DNA from: Nocardioides alpinus
GTDB lineage: Bacteria > Actinomycetota > Actinomycetes > Propionibacteriales > Nocardioidaceae
Length of the DNA stretch: 64,000 nucleotides
Direction: 5' to 3'
NCBI RefSeq assembly: GCF_900112035.1
Contig: NZ_FOKC01000001.1
Location: 1 to 64,000, forward strand
Numbering within the stretch: position 1 is the stretch's first letter; every line of letters starts with the position of its first letter. The notes below the pieces were generated by a model, which searched no databases, was not told where the DNA came from, and saw only the letters and a list, made by a program, of their open reading frames with translations. A program made the translations under genes and the position numbers. Below, in pieces: positions 25,894-36,320 of the stretch.

Positions 25894-26645
25894 ACGTCGT
25901 ACGTCGCTCCCGCGCGGGCCAGGTCGAGCGGACCTGCCCACTCGGCGCGCGCCTCGGCCTCGGCCCGCGCGGCGTCGTGCCACGGCGGGATGTGGGTGAG
26001 CACCAGCCGCTCGACTCCCGCCTTCGACGCCGTACGTCCGCAGTCGGCGCCGGTCAGGTGCAGGTCGGGAGGGTTGTCGTCGCCGGTCTGGAAGGACGCC
26101 TCGGCCAGCAGCAGGTGGGCGTCGCTCGCGACCTCGTCGAGGGCCGGGCACGGCCCGGTGTCGCCCGAGTAGACGACCGTGCGACCGCCCGCGGTGACCT
26201 TGAGGGCGTAGGCCGTGACGGGGTGGACGACCTCGTGCGCCTCGATGACGAACGGGCCGAGCTCGACCGGGCCGTCGTAGTGCTGGAAGGCGAACTCCTC
26301 CGTCATGCCGGGGTCCTCGGGCAGGTCGTAGGCCCGGGCCATCCGCTCGGCCGTGCCCGCGGGACCCCAGACCGGGATCCGCGGCTGGGGGCCGGTGGGG
26401 TGGTACTTGCGCATCACGTAGTAGCCGCAGAGGTCGAGGCAGTGGTCGGCGTGCAGGTGGCTGACGAGGACCGCGTCGATCGACAGCGGGTCGGCGTAGC
26501 GGTGCAGCTGGCCGAGCGCCCCGTTGCCGAGGTCGAGCAGGATCCGCCAGGTCCGGCCCTCGTGCTCGGCCTCGAGGAGGTAGCAGCTCGCCGCGGACTC
26601 GGGGCCGGGGTAGGAGCCCGAGCAGCCGACGATGGTGAGCCTCAT
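25890..26645 (-). CDS. MBL-fold hydrolase, Rv1339-like (candidate class II-type cAMP phosphodiesterase)
   Basis: A 251-residue metallo-beta-lactamase-fold enzyme. The metal motif HLHADH is at 63-68, with further ligands in HEVVHP, SGDTGPC and LTHIPPWHD. It sits directly after murI (ATGA overlap), as Rv1339 does in Mycobacterium tuberculosis; that protein has been reported to hydrolyse cAMP. A longer frame to 26897 overlaps murI and is rejected. If the function holds, it would tune the cAMP that acts on Crp-type sites in this genome. Confidence 0.85.
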   Translation of the reverse strand: MRLTIVGCSGSYPGPESAASCYLLEAEHEGRTWRILLDLGNGALGQLHRYADPLSIDAVLVSHLHADHCLDLCGYYVMRKYHPTGPQPRIPVWGPAGTAERMARAYDLPEDPGMTEEFAFQHYDGPVELGPFVIEAHEVVHPVTAYALKVTAGGRTVVYSGDTGPCPALDEVASDAHLLLAEASFQTGDDNPPDLHLTGADCGRTASKAGVERLVLTHIPPWHDAARAEAEARAEWAGPLDLARAGATYDV

Positions 26646-27466
26646 CGGCGACCTCCGGCGAACTGGGTGGCGCTCAGCAGCTCGGTGCCGAGGAAGCGAC
26701 GACCGATGGTCGCGAAGTCCTCCGGGCTGCCGGTCGTCGAGAACGAGTAGTCGGGTTCGCCGCCCGCGCGCATCAGGCCGGTGCTCGCAAGCATCTTGTA
26801 GACGTCCTTGGCGCACTCCTCCGCCGAGCTCACCAGGGTCACCTCGTCGCCCATGACGTAGGAGATGACACCCGTCAGCAGGGGGTAGTGGGTGCAACCG
26901 AGGATGAGGGTGTCGACGCCCGCAGCGGCCAGCGGGTCGAGGTAGGCGTGCGCGGCGGCGAGCAGCTCGTCACCACCGGTGACCCCCTGCTCCACGTAGT
27001 CCACGAAGCTCGGGCAGGCCTGGATGTGCAGGTCGAGGTGGGGCGCCGCCGCGAACGCGTCGTCGTAGGCCATCGAGCTCGCCGTGGCACGCGTGCAGAT
27101 GACCCCGACCCTCCGGTTGCGGGTGGCGGCCGCGGCGCGACGGGCAGCGGGGAGGATCACCTCGACGACCGGTACGTCGTAGCGCTCGCGGGCGTCGCGC
27201 AGCATGGCCGCGCTGGCCGAGTTGCACGCGATGACCAGCGCCTTCACGCCCTGCTCGTAGAGGTGGTCGAGGCACTCGAGGGCGTATTCGCGCACCTCGC
27301 CGATCGGCTTCTGGCCGTAGGGCTGACGGGCCGTGTCGCCGAGGTAGACGACCGACTCGTGCGGCAGCTGGTCGATCACCGAGCGGGCGACCGTCAGACC
27401 ACCGAACCCGGAGTCGAAGATGCCGATCGGGGCGTCGGGGGTCATCCGCGGCGTGGGGGTCGGCAC
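26642..27466 (-). CDS. murI: Glutamate racemase
   Basis: A 274-residue cofactor-independent racemase that supplies D-glutamate for peptidoglycan. The catalytic pair is Cys81 in VIACNSASA and Cys191 in [19 protein letters not shown] (17-24) binds substrate. A GTG start at 27466 is favoured because a TAGCCT box ends seven bases before it; the internal ATG at 27445 ([13 protein letters not shown]) would give a product seven residues shorter. Confidence 0.95.
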   Translation of the reverse strand: MPTPTPRMTPDAPIGIFDSGFGGLTVARSVIDQLPHESVVYLGDTARQPYGQKPIGEVREYALECLDHLYEQGVKALVIACNSASAAMLRDARERYDVPVVEVILPAARRAAAATRNRRVGVICTRATASSMAYDDAFAAAPHLDLHIQACPSFVDYVEQGVTGGDELLAAAHAYLDPLAAAGVDTLILGCTHYPLLTGVISYVMGDEVTLVSSAEECAKDVYKMLASTGLMRAGGEPDYSFSTTGSPEDFATIGRRFLGTELLSATQFAGGRR

Positions 27467-27473
27467 AGGGCTC

Positions 27474-27479
27474 AGGCTA
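27474..27479 (-). promoter_or_regulatory. -10 box TAGCCT, leaderless, murI
   Basis: On the minus strand TAGCCT ends seven bases before the GTG at 27466, which favours that start. Confidence 0.5.
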
Positions 27480-27545
27480 GGCGGTCGGGTGGTCGCGGGT
27501 CACGCCATCGAGAGCGTCGGCCCCATCACACCGCCCGTGCCGGGT

Positions 27546-27551
27546 TACTGT
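27546..27551 (+). promoter_or_regulatory. -10 box TACTGT, leaderless, AP-superfamily lipoprotein
   Basis: TACTGT ends six bases before the GTG at 27558. A longer frame from 27420 would start upstream of this promoter and overlap murI. Confidence 0.5.
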
Positions 27552-27557
27552 CGTCCG

Positions 27558-28613
27558 GTGCGCCGCCGCCCCTCCCTCGCCGTCCTCCTCGCCGCCCTGC
27601 TCGCCGGCTCGAGCCTCGTCATGGGCTGCGCCCAGGCCCAGGAGCCCGCCGGCACCCCGTCCACGCCCCAGCGGGTCTCGGCCGACGACGCGGTGACCTC
27701 CGTGCTCGCGATCTCGATCGACGGGCTCAACCCGACGGCCCTCGAGCGGCTGGGGGTCAGCGGCACGCCGAACCTGCACGAGCTGGCTGCCGACGGTGCC
27801 TCCACCCTCAACGCGCGCACCGAGCGCGAGCTCACCATCACCCTCCCCAACCACACCGGCATGGTCACCGGGCGACGCATCGAGCGCAGCCTCGGCGGCC
27901 ACGGCGTGACCTGGAACGACGACCGGCGCAGGCCGACGACCGTGCAGCAGGCCGCCGGGCACGGGGTCGAGTCGCTCTTCTCCGTCGTCAACGCCTCCGG
28001 CGGGTCCGCCGCCGTCTTCGCCAGCAAGACCAAGTTCTCGCTGTGGAAGCGCTCGTGGCCCGACGGCATCGACCGCATGGTGATCAAGCTGGACAACCCC
28101 TCGCTGGTCGACGCGATCGACCGCGACCTCCTGAGCACCGACCGCGAGCTGCGGTTCCTCCACCTCTCGCTCCCCGACAACGTCGGGCACGATCGGGGAT
28201 TCATGTCGCGCGCCTACCTGCAGGCGGTCCGCCAGGCCGACACCCTGGTCGGCTCGGTCCTGGACACCGTCGCGTCCGCCCCGGCCCTCGCCGCCGGCAC
28301 GGCGGTCATCCTGACCAGCGACCACGGCGGCCTCGGCGCCGACCACAGCGACGCGAGGTCGCTGGCCAACTACCGCGTCCCCTTCATGGTCCGCGGCCCG
28401 GGCATCACGCCCGGCTCCGACCTCTACGACCTGAACCCCGACTACGCGGACCCAGGCGCCCGACGGACGTCGTACGCCGCTCCGCGCCAGCCGGTCCGCA
28501 ACGGCGACCTCGCCAACCTCGCCCTCGACCTGCTCGACCTGCCGGCAGTGCCCGGCAGCGAGCACAACGCGGGCCTGGACCTCGACGTGACGCTGGACCC
28601 AGCGGCTGGCTGA
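27558..28613 (+). CDS. Alkaline-phosphatase-superfamily lipoprotein (NPP/phosphodiesterase-like)
   Basis: A 351-residue exported protein. The signal peptide ends LVMGC with Cys24 as the lipidated residue. The metal-dependent core is recognisable: Asp55 in SIDGLNP, catalytic Thr95 in LTITLPNHTGMVTG (the TxPNH pattern of nucleotide pyrophosphatase/phosphodiesterases), LPDNVGHDRGF and TSDHGGLGADHS. It probably cleaves a phosphodiester or phosphate on the cell surface. It is followed eight bases later by the DUF3152 gene. Confidence 0.85.
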   Translation: MRRRPSLAVLLAALLAGSSLVMGCAQAQEPAGTPSTPQRVSADDAVTSVLAISIDGLNPTALERLGVSGTPNLHELAADGASTLNARTERELTITLPNHTGMVTGRRIERSLGGHGVTWNDDRRRPTTVQQAAGHGVESLFSVVNASGGSAAVFASKTKFSLWKRSWPDGIDRMVIKLDNPSLVDAIDRDLLSTDRELRFLHLSLPDNVGHDRGFMSRAYLQAVRQADTLVGSVLDTVASAPALAAGTAVILTSDHGGLGADHSDARSLANYRVPFMVRGPGITPGSDLYDLNPDYADPGARRTSYAAPRQPVRNGDLANLALDLLDLPAVPGSEHNAGLDLDVTLDPAAG

Positions 28614-28620
28614 CGCGCCC

Positions 28621-29463
28621 GTGATCCGCCTCACCGCTGGACTCGCCACCGCGCTGGCCCTGCTCCTGGCGAGCCTCCCTCCCGCCGGGGCCGCGAAGGT
28701 CGACACGACGCTGCCCGAGCTCGTCGCCACGGAGCCGCCGGCCGTGGACGGCACCGCGCGCCAGGGGCGGACCCTGAAGGCCTTCCCCGGTCGCTGGACG
28801 CCCGAGCGGGAGGAGACCCGCTACCGCTGGCTCCGCGACGGCGTGCCGATCCGCGGGGCGAAGGAGCGGCGACACCGGCTCACCGCCCTCGACGTCGGAG
28901 CGCGGATCAGCCTCCGGGTGCAGGTCCGGGCCGCAGGGCACGCCTGGACCACGGCTGACTCCCCGCGCACCCGGCGCGTCGACCACGCCACCCCCGTCCG
29001 CCGCCGGGTGACGTACTCCGTCACGTCGCGGGGTCGGATCGCCACCCGCGTGCGCGCGTTCGCCCGCCTGGCCCAGGAGACGTACGACGACGCGCGCGGC
29101 TGGCGAGCCGGTGGGGTCCAGTTCCGCCGGGTGCCGCGCGGCGGCGACTTCACGCTGGTGCTCGCCGAGGCGCGGCTCGTGCCGTCGTTCTCCCCGACGT
29201 GCTCGGCCACCTGGTCGTGCCGCGTCGGGCGCTTCGTGATCATCAACCAGGAGCGCTGGAAGCACGCCTCGCCCGCCTGGAACGCCGCGGGACGCAGCCT
29301 GCGCGACTACCGCCACCTCGTGGTCAACCACGAGACCGGCCACTGGCTCGGCCGCGGGCACGTCGGCTGCTCGGGGTCCGGCCCGGCGCCGGTGATGATG
29401 CAGCAGTCCAAGGGAACGGGTGGGTGCTCCTTCAACCCCTGGCCCCTCCCCTGGGAACGCTGA
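28621..29463 (+). CDS. Secreted DUF3152 protein with a metzincin-type zinc motif
   Basis: A 280-residue protein with an N-terminal signal peptide (to about residue 24, PPAGAAK). The C-terminal DUF3152 domain carries NHETGHWLGRGH, that is His237-Glu238-x2-His241-x2-Gly244-x2-His247, the HExxHxxGxxH zinc-protease motif. Four cysteines (CSATWSC and two nearer the end) could form disulfides. The middle region (about 35-110) resembles an Ig-like domain. It probably acts outside the cell on peptide or protein. Protease activity is an inference. Confidence 0.85.
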   Translation: MIRLTAGLATALALLLASLPPAGAAKVDTTLPELVATEPPAVDGTARQGRTLKAFPGRWTPEREETRYRWLRDGVPIRGAKERRHRLTALDVGARISLRVQVRAAGHAWTTADSPRTRRVDHATPVRRRVTYSVTSRGRIATRVRAFARLAQETYDDARGWRAGGVQFRRVPRGGDFTLVLAEARLVPSFSPTCSATWSCRVGRFVIINQERWKHASPAWNAAGRSLRDYRHLVVNHETGHWLGRGHVGCSGSGPAPVMMQQSKGTGGCSFNPWPLPWER

Positions 29464-29481
29464 GGCCCCGGAGCGCCGACG

Positions 29482-31029
29482 TCAGCGGGGCGGGTCGATC
29501 TTGACCCGCACCACGTGGGGCGACCCGAGGACGACGTCGCCCTGTGGCGTCTGCAGCTCGAGCAGGAGGGTCTCGGTGCCCTCGACGAGCGCGTCACCGA
29601 GGATCTGCACCGGGATGTAGCGGACCCGGTCGCCCGGCCCGAACTGGACGCGGCCGCTGCCGGGGTAGAAGTCCGTGCCCGTCGTCGCCGTGCCCGTCAG
29701 CACCCGGTAGTCGACGGAGAAGGCCGTGGCAGCGGGCACCTGCAGCTGCACCGGCACCCAGACGGTGCGGTCACGCTCGCGCGTGCGCATCTGGTGCGCG
29801 CCGAACCTGACCTCGTTGCGACTCAACCACCGGGACCGGGCCGTGAGCCACGAGCGGACGAACTCGACCTCACCGGCGTGGTCGCTCGCGTGGGCGCTCC
29901 ACGGCAGGTCGCTCCCGTCGGCGTGCCACAGCTGCCAGTCGGCCTGCGCCGAGGCCGCCAGCGTGGTGCCCGCGCCGGGGATCTCGCTCAGCACCTGGTC
30001 GACCACGGGCCGCAGGCGTGCCCAGCGGCTCTTCACGCGGGCCGAGAAGGTCGGGTCCTCGAGCATCCGGCTGATCCAGTGCCGTCCGAGCCGCGTGTGC
30101 CAGCCCTGCGTGCCGTCCTGGGAGCGGAAGCGCGTGCCCGCGCTCAGGTCGAAGTCCCAGACCGGCCCGAAGCGGAACCGACCGCCCGGCTTCCAGCTCA
30201 CGTGGACGCTGGACTGAAAGTTGGAGTCCTGGTTGCGGAACAGCTCCTGGACGAGGTACCAGTCGATGGCGCTCTTCACGTCGACGTGCGCCGCATAGCC
30301 GGTCCTGCGGTCAGCGAAGCCCGGGCGGTAGAGCACGTCCTCGAGCTCGCGCACCGCGCGCCGGACCGTACGTCGCTGCTTGCGGGTCACCTCGTCGGGG
30401 TCCTTGAACGCCACCGGCGTACCGCGCCGCGTGCGGAACCCCGGCTCGTCGTCGCGGAGGTAGCGCTGGTTGATCTCCAGCAGGAACCCGTCGTCGGGGA
30501 GGTCGACCCGGCCGTCGCCCTCCTCGACCTGCTCGGTGAGCATGTAGAGGCCGCGGGGCCGGCCGTTGACCACCACGTCCACGAACCGGAACTCCGGTGT
30601 CCACCTCAGGGTGGTGCGGGACGCGATCGCGAAGGCGGCTGCGGTGCGGAGCGCGCTGCGATCGGCGTAGCCGGCGAGCAGCACCCACTCGTCGAACGCC
30701 TGGTCACCGACGAGGGCCGCGTCCTCCTCGAGCTTGAGCTTGTAGGGCTTCTTGGCCCAGCCCCACGTGGAGTTGCCGCGTCCCTTGATCTCGGTGACGT
30801 GGGTGATGCCGTCGAGGGTGACGGTGGCGTCGATGTAGTCGTCCTTGCTGACCACCTCGGCCCCGCCCTCGGTCGTGATGACGAGCTGCGTGGGAGGTGC
30901 CGGCGGCCACCCCTGGACCGGGACCGGGTCCTGCGCGGCAGCCGCCGGGGCGGCCGAGGTGGGCGAGGCCTGGGTCAACGGCAGCGCCAGCGCCACCACC
31001 AGTCCGATCACGGACGTCGTACGGATCAT
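29482..31029 (-). CDS. Secreted CotH-like protein kinase-fold protein with a Calx-beta-like C-terminus
   Basis: A 515-residue exported protein. A signal peptide occupies about residues 1-27. The CotH region includes IKGRGNSTWGWAKKPYKLKL, NGRPRGLYMLTEQVEEGDGR and DDGFLLEINQRY, followed by SAIDWYLVQELFRNQDSNFQ and FGPVWDFDLSAGT, the pattern of CotH atypical kinases. The last 90 residues (DYRVLTGTATTGTDFYPGSG) match a Calx-beta domain. Secretory CotH proteins phosphorylate other secreted proteins. It is convergent with the DUF3152 gene. Confidence 0.85.
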   Translation of the reverse strand: MIRTTSVIGLVVALALPLTQASPTSAAPAAAAQDPVPVQGWPPAPPTQLVITTEGGAEVVSKDDYIDATVTLDGITHVTEIKGRGNSTWGWAKKPYKLKLEEDAALVGDQAFDEWVLLAGYADRSALRTAAAFAIASRTTLRWTPEFRFVDVVVNGRPRGLYMLTEQVEEGDGRVDLPDDGFLLEINQRYLRDDEPGFRTRRGTPVAFKDPDEVTRKQRRTVRRAVRELEDVLYRPGFADRRTGYAAHVDVKSAIDWYLVQELFRNQDSNFQSSVHVSWKPGGRFRFGPVWDFDLSAGTRFRSQDGTQGWHTRLGRHWISRMLEDPTFSARVKSRWARLRPVVDQVLSEIPGAGTTLAASAQADWQLWHADGSDLPWSAHASDHAGEVEFVRSWLTARSRWLSRNEVRFGAHQMRTRERDRTVWVPVQLQVPAATAFSVDYRVLTGTATTGTDFYPGSGRVQFGPGDRVRYIPVQILGDALVEGTETLLLELQTPQGDVVLGSPHVVRVKIDPPR

Positions 31030-31101
31030 GGATGCCCCCCGCGGCTCGATGTGTGAGCCGGAACCGTACACGTCCGCGATGAGGAAGGAGTAAGAGACTT
31101 C

Positions 31102-32336
<1,235 letters not shown>

Positions 32337-32359
32337 CAGGGGGTGCTCACTTTCTGTGA

Positions 32360-32815
32360 CTACACAGTCTGGGTCTGCTGGGGCGGTGTGATCGCGACGT
32401 CCTCTTCGGTCACGACACCGTCGATGATTCTGTAGGACCTGAACTCCACGGGGCCGTCACTATTCCCCCCGGCCTCGTCGAAGCAGTGCCGTGTGCTGAT
32501 GAGCACATAGTGCGCGTTGGGCTCGCTGGCCAGGCCGATGTCGGTGCGACTGGGGTAGGCCTCGGTCGCCGTGTGGGAGTGATAGACGACCACCGGCTCC
32601 TCGTCGCGGGCGTCCATGTCCTTGTAGAGGGCCAGCAGCTCGGTGGAGTCGAACTCGTAGAACGTCGGGCTGCCGGCGGCGTTGACCATCGGGACGAAGC
32701 GCTCGGCGCGGTCACTCCCCTCGGGGCCTGCGACCACACCGCACGCCTCGTCGGGGTGGTCGCGCTTGGCGTGCGCCACGATGGCGTCGTACGTCTCCTG
32801 GGCGATGGTCAGCAC
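32360..32815 (-). CDS. mec: JAMM metalloprotease Mec (releases cysteine from CysO)
   Basis: A 151-residue zinc protease. The JAMM motif reads VVVYHSHTATEAYPSRTDIG, with two His, the Ser and the Asp as zinc-site residues and an upstream Glu. It removes cysteine from the C-terminus of CysO. The GTG start follows a TACCCT box by six bases; an upstream frame to 32851 is rejected. Confidence 0.92.
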   Translation of the reverse strand: MLTIAQETYDAIVAHAKRDHPDEACGVVAGPEGSDRAERFVPMVNAAGSPTFYEFDSTELLALYKDMDARDEEPVVVYHSHTATEAYPSRTDIGLASEPNAHYVLISTRHCFDEAGGNSDGPVEFRSYRIIDGVVTEEDVAITPPQQTQTV

Positions 32816-32821
32816 GCGGCA

Positions 32822-32827
32822 AGGGTA
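32822..32827 (-). promoter_or_regulatory. -10 box TACCCT, leaderless, mec-cysO-cysM
   Basis: On the minus strand TACCCT ends six bases before the GTG at 32815. It would drive the three-gene cysteine operon. Confidence 0.5.
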
Positions 32828-32904
32828 GGCAGGAAACCGGTGTGACCCCACCTCGTCTCACCACATAGTCTTGACGTCGAGACATTCACGGGGGAAGGGA
32901 ATCC

Positions 32905-34158
32905 ATGTCGTTGCGCGAGGTACCCCCGCCCCTCACCCGGCGGGGCATCCCCCTCGAGCGCGACCTGCAGGTGCTGGCACTGGGGTCGTTCGCCAACCGC
33001 TTCGGCGCCGGCGCGGTGATGACGACCAGCGCGCTCTACTTCACCCGGCAGGTCGGGTTCTCCGCCGCCGAGGTCGCCCTAGCGATCTCCATCGGGGCGA
33101 TCGTGGGGATCCTCGTCCAGGTCCCTGCCGGCCAGCTCGGTGACACCCACGGACCGCGCCGGGTGCTGACCATCGCCATGACCGGAGCCGCCCTCACCAG
33201 TGCGCTGCCGGTCCTGGCGCGCACGCCGTGGCAGCTGGCGTTGCTGCTCGCCCTCCTCGCCTTCTTCGAGCGCTCGGCGGGGTCGGTGCAGCAGGGCGTC
33301 ATCGCCCAGCTCGCGACGGGCGGGCGCGGCGTGCTCTTCAAGGCCTACCTGCGCGCGGTCACCAACACCGCGATCGGGCTGGGGTCGGTGTTCGGCGGCG
33401 CCGCGCTGGTGATCGACGAGTCGTGGGCCTACGTCTCGGTCTTCGTTCTCAACGCGGTCTTCACCGGCTTCGCCGCCTGGAACTCCACCCGGCTGCCCGA
33501 CCTGCCGCCCTACGTCCGCGTCGAGGGCGAGCCGCGCCTCGCCGTGCTGCGCGACTGGCCCTACGTCGTGGTGGTGGCGATCACCGGCCTGTTCTCGATG
33601 CACTTCTTCGTCATGGAGCTCGGCCTGGCGCTCTACATCTCCGAGCGGACCGCCGCCCCGCCGGTGATGGTGGCGATCCTGCTGGTGGTCAACACCGCCT
33701 GCGTGGCGCTCTTCCAGGTGCGGCTGTCCCGACGGGCCGACTCCGTCGAGGCCGGTGCGCGGGCCCTGGTGCGGGGAGCGGTCTGGATCGCCGCCGGCTT
33801 CGCCATCGTGGCACTCGCCGACCGCGGCGACGCGACCTTCGCCATCGTGGTGCTGGTGGTCGGCTCGCTGGTCCACGTCGTGGGCGAGATGATCGGCTCG
33901 GGCGGCCAGTGGGGCCTGCAGATGGGGCTCGCGCCCCACGAGAAGCAGGGCCAGTACCAGGGCTTCGCAGGTCTCGGCTTCAGCGTCGTCGCCGTCATCG
34001 GCCCGCCGATCGTCACCCTGCTGTGCGTGGAGATGGGCGAGACGGGGTGGCTGGTCCTGGCGGGCCTGATGCTGTCCGTCGCGCTCGTCTCGGTCCCGGT
34101 CTCGCGCTGGGCGCTGGCCTCACGCGAACGCTACGGCGTGCTCACCCACTCCGGCTGA
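32905..34158 (+). CDS. MFS transporter
   Basis: A 417-residue membrane protein with about twelve hydrophobic helices in two halves. The loop after helix 2 reads GQLGDTHGPRRV, the MFS G-x3-D-x-x-G-RR signature. The ATG has a ribosome site AAGGGA and a TTGACG element 28 bases upstream. The substrate is not evident; the style is of drug or small-metabolite exporters. It lies between mec and the NUDIX gene. Confidence 0.85.
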   Translation: MSLREVPPPLTRRGIPLERDLQVLALGSFANRFGAGAVMTTSALYFTRQVGFSAAEVALAISIGAIVGILVQVPAGQLGDTHGPRRVLTIAMTGAALTSALPVLARTPWQLALLLALLAFFERSAGSVQQGVIAQLATGGRGVLFKAYLRAVTNTAIGLGSVFGGAALVIDESWAYVSVFVLNAVFTGFAAWNSTRLPDLPPYVRVEGEPRLAVLRDWPYVVVVAITGLFSMHFFVMELGLALYISERTAAPPVMVAILLVVNTACVALFQVRLSRRADSVEAGARALVRGAVWIAAGFAIVALADRGDATFAIVVLVVGSLVHVVGEMIGSGGQWGLQMGLAPHEKQGQYQGFAGLGFSVVAVIGPPIVTLLCVEMGETGWLVLAGLMLSVALVSVPVSRWALASRERYGVLTHSG

Positions 34159-34182
34159 CCGCTGCCGGAGGTCCACGACCTC
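34149..34182. terminator. Two hairpins between the MFS and NUDIX-DUF429 genes
   Basis: CTCCGGC/GCCGGAG around eight bases (34149-34170) and GAGGTC-CAC-GACCTC (34168-34182) lie at the convergent junction. They overlap the stops of the two genes and could end transcription from both sides. Confidence 0.55.
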
Positions 34183-35398
34183 AGACCCAGATCGCGGCCG
34201 GGATCCCGTCGGAGAACACCTCGGGCTGCGCCGGGAAGGACTCAGCGACGCCCAGCGAGTGGCGTACGGCGCTCCACGCGGCCGCACACGCGTCGAGCAG
34301 GTCGTCCTCCCCGAACCCCGCGCCGCGGAACCAGGCGGGCGCGGTGATGCCGTGCGCGGCGAGCGCCTCGCGGCGCGCGGCGACTCCCTCGGGGTCCTTC
34401 TTGCGCGCCAGCACGGGCGCGCCGGCCATCCGCGTGAAGCTCAGCTCGGGGTGCACCTCGACGACGCGCACGCCGGGCTGTGCCCCGGACCTGACCCACG
34501 CGTCGACCTGCAGGACCTTCTCGCGCAGGGCGTAGGCCTGGGCGCTGACGCTCGTCGTGCCGTCGGTGGCGGCGAGGTTGGCCGCCCTGCCCTCGGCGTA
34601 GGTGTCGGCCTCGAGCGCTGCCCGGGTGGGGGTGGAGAAGATCGAGGACGACTTGCCGACGAGCACGCGCCGGGCCTCGGCGTCGGCGGCACGGCCGCTG
34701 GTGTCGGGGAGCCCGATGGGGATGTCGATCGCCACCACGGCGACGCGGCTCGTCTCGTCCACCAGGTCGACCAGCTCGGTGATGGTGCGCGCGACGAAGA
34801 CCTGGGCCCGCAGGTCGCGGTCGAGCAGGACCCCGACCCAGCCGGTCGGGCAGGCGTCGACGCCGAGGACAGGAGCGGGCGGGACCAGGGGTTCGAGCCG
34901 TGGCTCCGCGGCATCGGCCTGTCCGGCGGGAGGGACGAAGCGCGCCGCGAGGTCCCCGCTCAGGGCCGCACCGATGCGGGCCAGCATCACCTCGCTCATC
35001 TCGGGAAGGGCGGAGAGGGGCCACCAGCGCACGTCGCTGGACTCGTCGTCCGCGACGTGGGCCTCGCCCTCCAGCCAGGTGCAGGCGAAGGTCAGGTCGA
35101 GGTAGGAGGCACGGTCGCCGTTGACGTGCACGATCGGGCCGTGTGCAGCCGCCGACACCAGTCGGTCGACCCGGACCCGGACGCCGGTCTCCTCCATCGC
35201 CTCGCGTGCGGCCGCGACCGCGGGCTCCTCCCCCGGCTCGGGGATGCCGGTCACCGGGGTCCAGCGTCCATTGTCGGCGCGCCTGACGAGGAGCACCTCC
35301 TCGCCGCGCGTGATGACCGCGGTGACGCCCGGCAGCCAGAGCGGGTCGTGGCCGATCTTCTTCCGGATCGCCACGACGAAGTCGGGGATCGGGGTCAC
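34181..35398 (-). CDS. NUDIX hydrolase fused to a DUF429 domain
   Basis: A 405-residue two-domain protein. The N-terminal half is NUDIX: GIPEPGEEPAVAAAREAMEE plus TGV fits GX5EX7REUXEEXGU. The C-terminal half, from about residue 185 (VLGVDACPTGWVGVLLDRD), is DUF429, a predicted RNase-H-fold nuclease domain with Asp residues in GVDACP and AIDIPIGLPD. The GTG start is at 35398. A linker of about 20 residues joins them. The fusion suggests that nucleotide clean-up and a nuclease act together; no function is shown for the pair. Confidence 0.85.
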   Translation of the reverse strand: MTPIPDFVVAIRKKIGHDPLWLPGVTAVITRGEEVLLVRRADNGRWTPVTGIPEPGEEPAVAAAREAMEETGVRVRVDRLVSAAAHGPIVHVNGDRASYLDLTFACTWLEGEAHVADDESSDVRWWPLSALPEMSEVMLARIGAALSGDLAARFVPPAGQADAAEPRLEPLVPPAPVLGVDACPTGWVGVLLDRDLRAQVFVARTITELVDLVDETSRVAVVAIDIPIGLPDTSGRAADAEARRVLVGKSSSIFSTPTRAALEADTYAEGRAANLAATDGTTSVSAQAYALREKVLQVDAWVRSGAQPGVRVVEVHPELSFTRMAGAPVLARKKDPEGVAARREALAAHGITAPAWFRGAGFGEDDLLDACAAAWSAVRHSLGVAESFPAQPEVFSDGIPAAIWV

Positions 35399-35405
35399 CG
35401 CGCGC

Positions 35406-35996
35406 TCACGACGTGAGCGCCTCGATGACCGTCTCCTGCAGGAAGCCCACCCACTCGTAGATGTCGTGGGCCTGGGCGCGCGGGTCGTCGTCGGGCAGCG
35501 AGTGCCAGTAGTCCTCGTCGTCGGCCTCGACACCCAGCCGGGTCGCGAGGGCCAGTCGGATGTCGGTGAAGGCCCGCATCCACGTCTCGGCCTCGGAGCG
35601 ACTCAGCTCGACGTCGATCACCAGCCCCTCCTCGTCGAGCTCGGGCGGCAGCCCGGCCTCCTCGAGGGTGTCGATGATCAGCCCCGATGCAGCCGCCTTG
35701 CCGTCGCGCAGGCCACCCTCGGTGAAGCGGCGGAAGTCGGCGGCGGACTCGTCGTCGTCGACGTACGCCGTCGGGAAGAGCCGCGCCAGCACCGGGTCCT
35801 CGGGGATCGTCGTGGCCCCGGAGAACTCCGCCGTCAGCGCCTCGAACGGGTCCGCCGTCGGCGGCGCCGGCTCGGCCCGCTCGTTGCGCAGCAGCTCGAC
35901 GATCTGGGAGGCCAGCGACCGCAGGAGGTCGGCCTCGAAGCCCGAGAACGTGGCGATGATCCGGTCGGACTTGCGGTGGTGCTCGAAGCCGCTCAC
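35406..35996 (-). CDS. DUF2017 protein (Rv1332-like)
   Basis: A 196-residue acidic cytoplasmic protein, beginning VSGFEHHRKSDRIIATFSGF and containing LRSLASQIVELL, PVLARLFPTAY and YWHSLPDDDPR. These are the conserved segments of DUF2017, whose gene is almost always next to clpS. It starts one base after the clpS stop. No function is established. Confidence 0.85.
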   Translation of the reverse strand: MSGFEHHRKSDRIIATFSGFEADLLRSLASQIVELLRNERAEPAPPTADPFEALTAEFSGATTIPEDPVLARLFPTAYVDDDESAADFRRFTEGGLRDGKAAASGLIIDTLEEAGLPPELDEEGLVIDVELSRSEAETWMRAFTDIRLALATRLGVEADDEDYWHSLPDDDPRAQAHDIYEWVGFLQETVIEALTS

Positions 35997-35997
35997 G

Positions 35998-36294
35998 TCA
36001 GGTGGCCTTCTCCATCGTCGCCCAGAGCCCGTACTCGTGCATCGCCTGCACGTCGCGCTCCATCTCCTCGCGCGTGCCGGTCGAGACGACCGATCGGCCC
36101 TCCTTGTGCACCTCGAGCATGAGCTTCTCGGACTTCGCCTTGTCGTAGCCGAAGTACTTCTGGAAGACGTAGGCGACATAGGACATGAGGTTGACCGGGT
36201 CGTCCCACACCAGCGTCACCCACGGCTTGGCCAGGAAGGTGATCTCATCGGGAGTGAGGGTCGGCTCGACCTCTACGGGACTGGCGGCTGACAC
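35998..36294 (-). CDS. clpS: ClpS, N-end rule adaptor of ClpAP/ClpCP protease
   Basis: A 98-residue adaptor. The conserved core reads [20 protein letters not shown], with the Asp-Asp and Asn of the N-degron pocket, and [16 protein letters not shown]. It hands proteins with bulky N-terminal residues to the Clp protease. The GTG start is chosen over an upstream frame. It is divergent from pncB. Confidence 0.93.
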   Translation of the reverse strand: MSAASPVEVEPTLTPDEITFLAKPWVTLVWDDPVNLMSYVAYVFQKYFGYDKAKSEKLMLEVHKEGRSVVSTGTREEMERDVQAMHEYGLWATMEKAT

Positions 36295-36320
36295 GGTCCC
36301 ATCGTGGCACAGTGTCGGTC

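Noticed and set aside
25890..26897. 335-residue MBL protein overlapping murI
   Set aside because: The extra N-terminus is out-of-frame mur[11 protein letters not shown] at 26645 with ATGA coupling is the normal start.
32360..32851. Longer Mec protein from 32851
   Set aside because: The start would precede the predicted leaderless promoter at 32822-32827; the GTG at 32815 fits.
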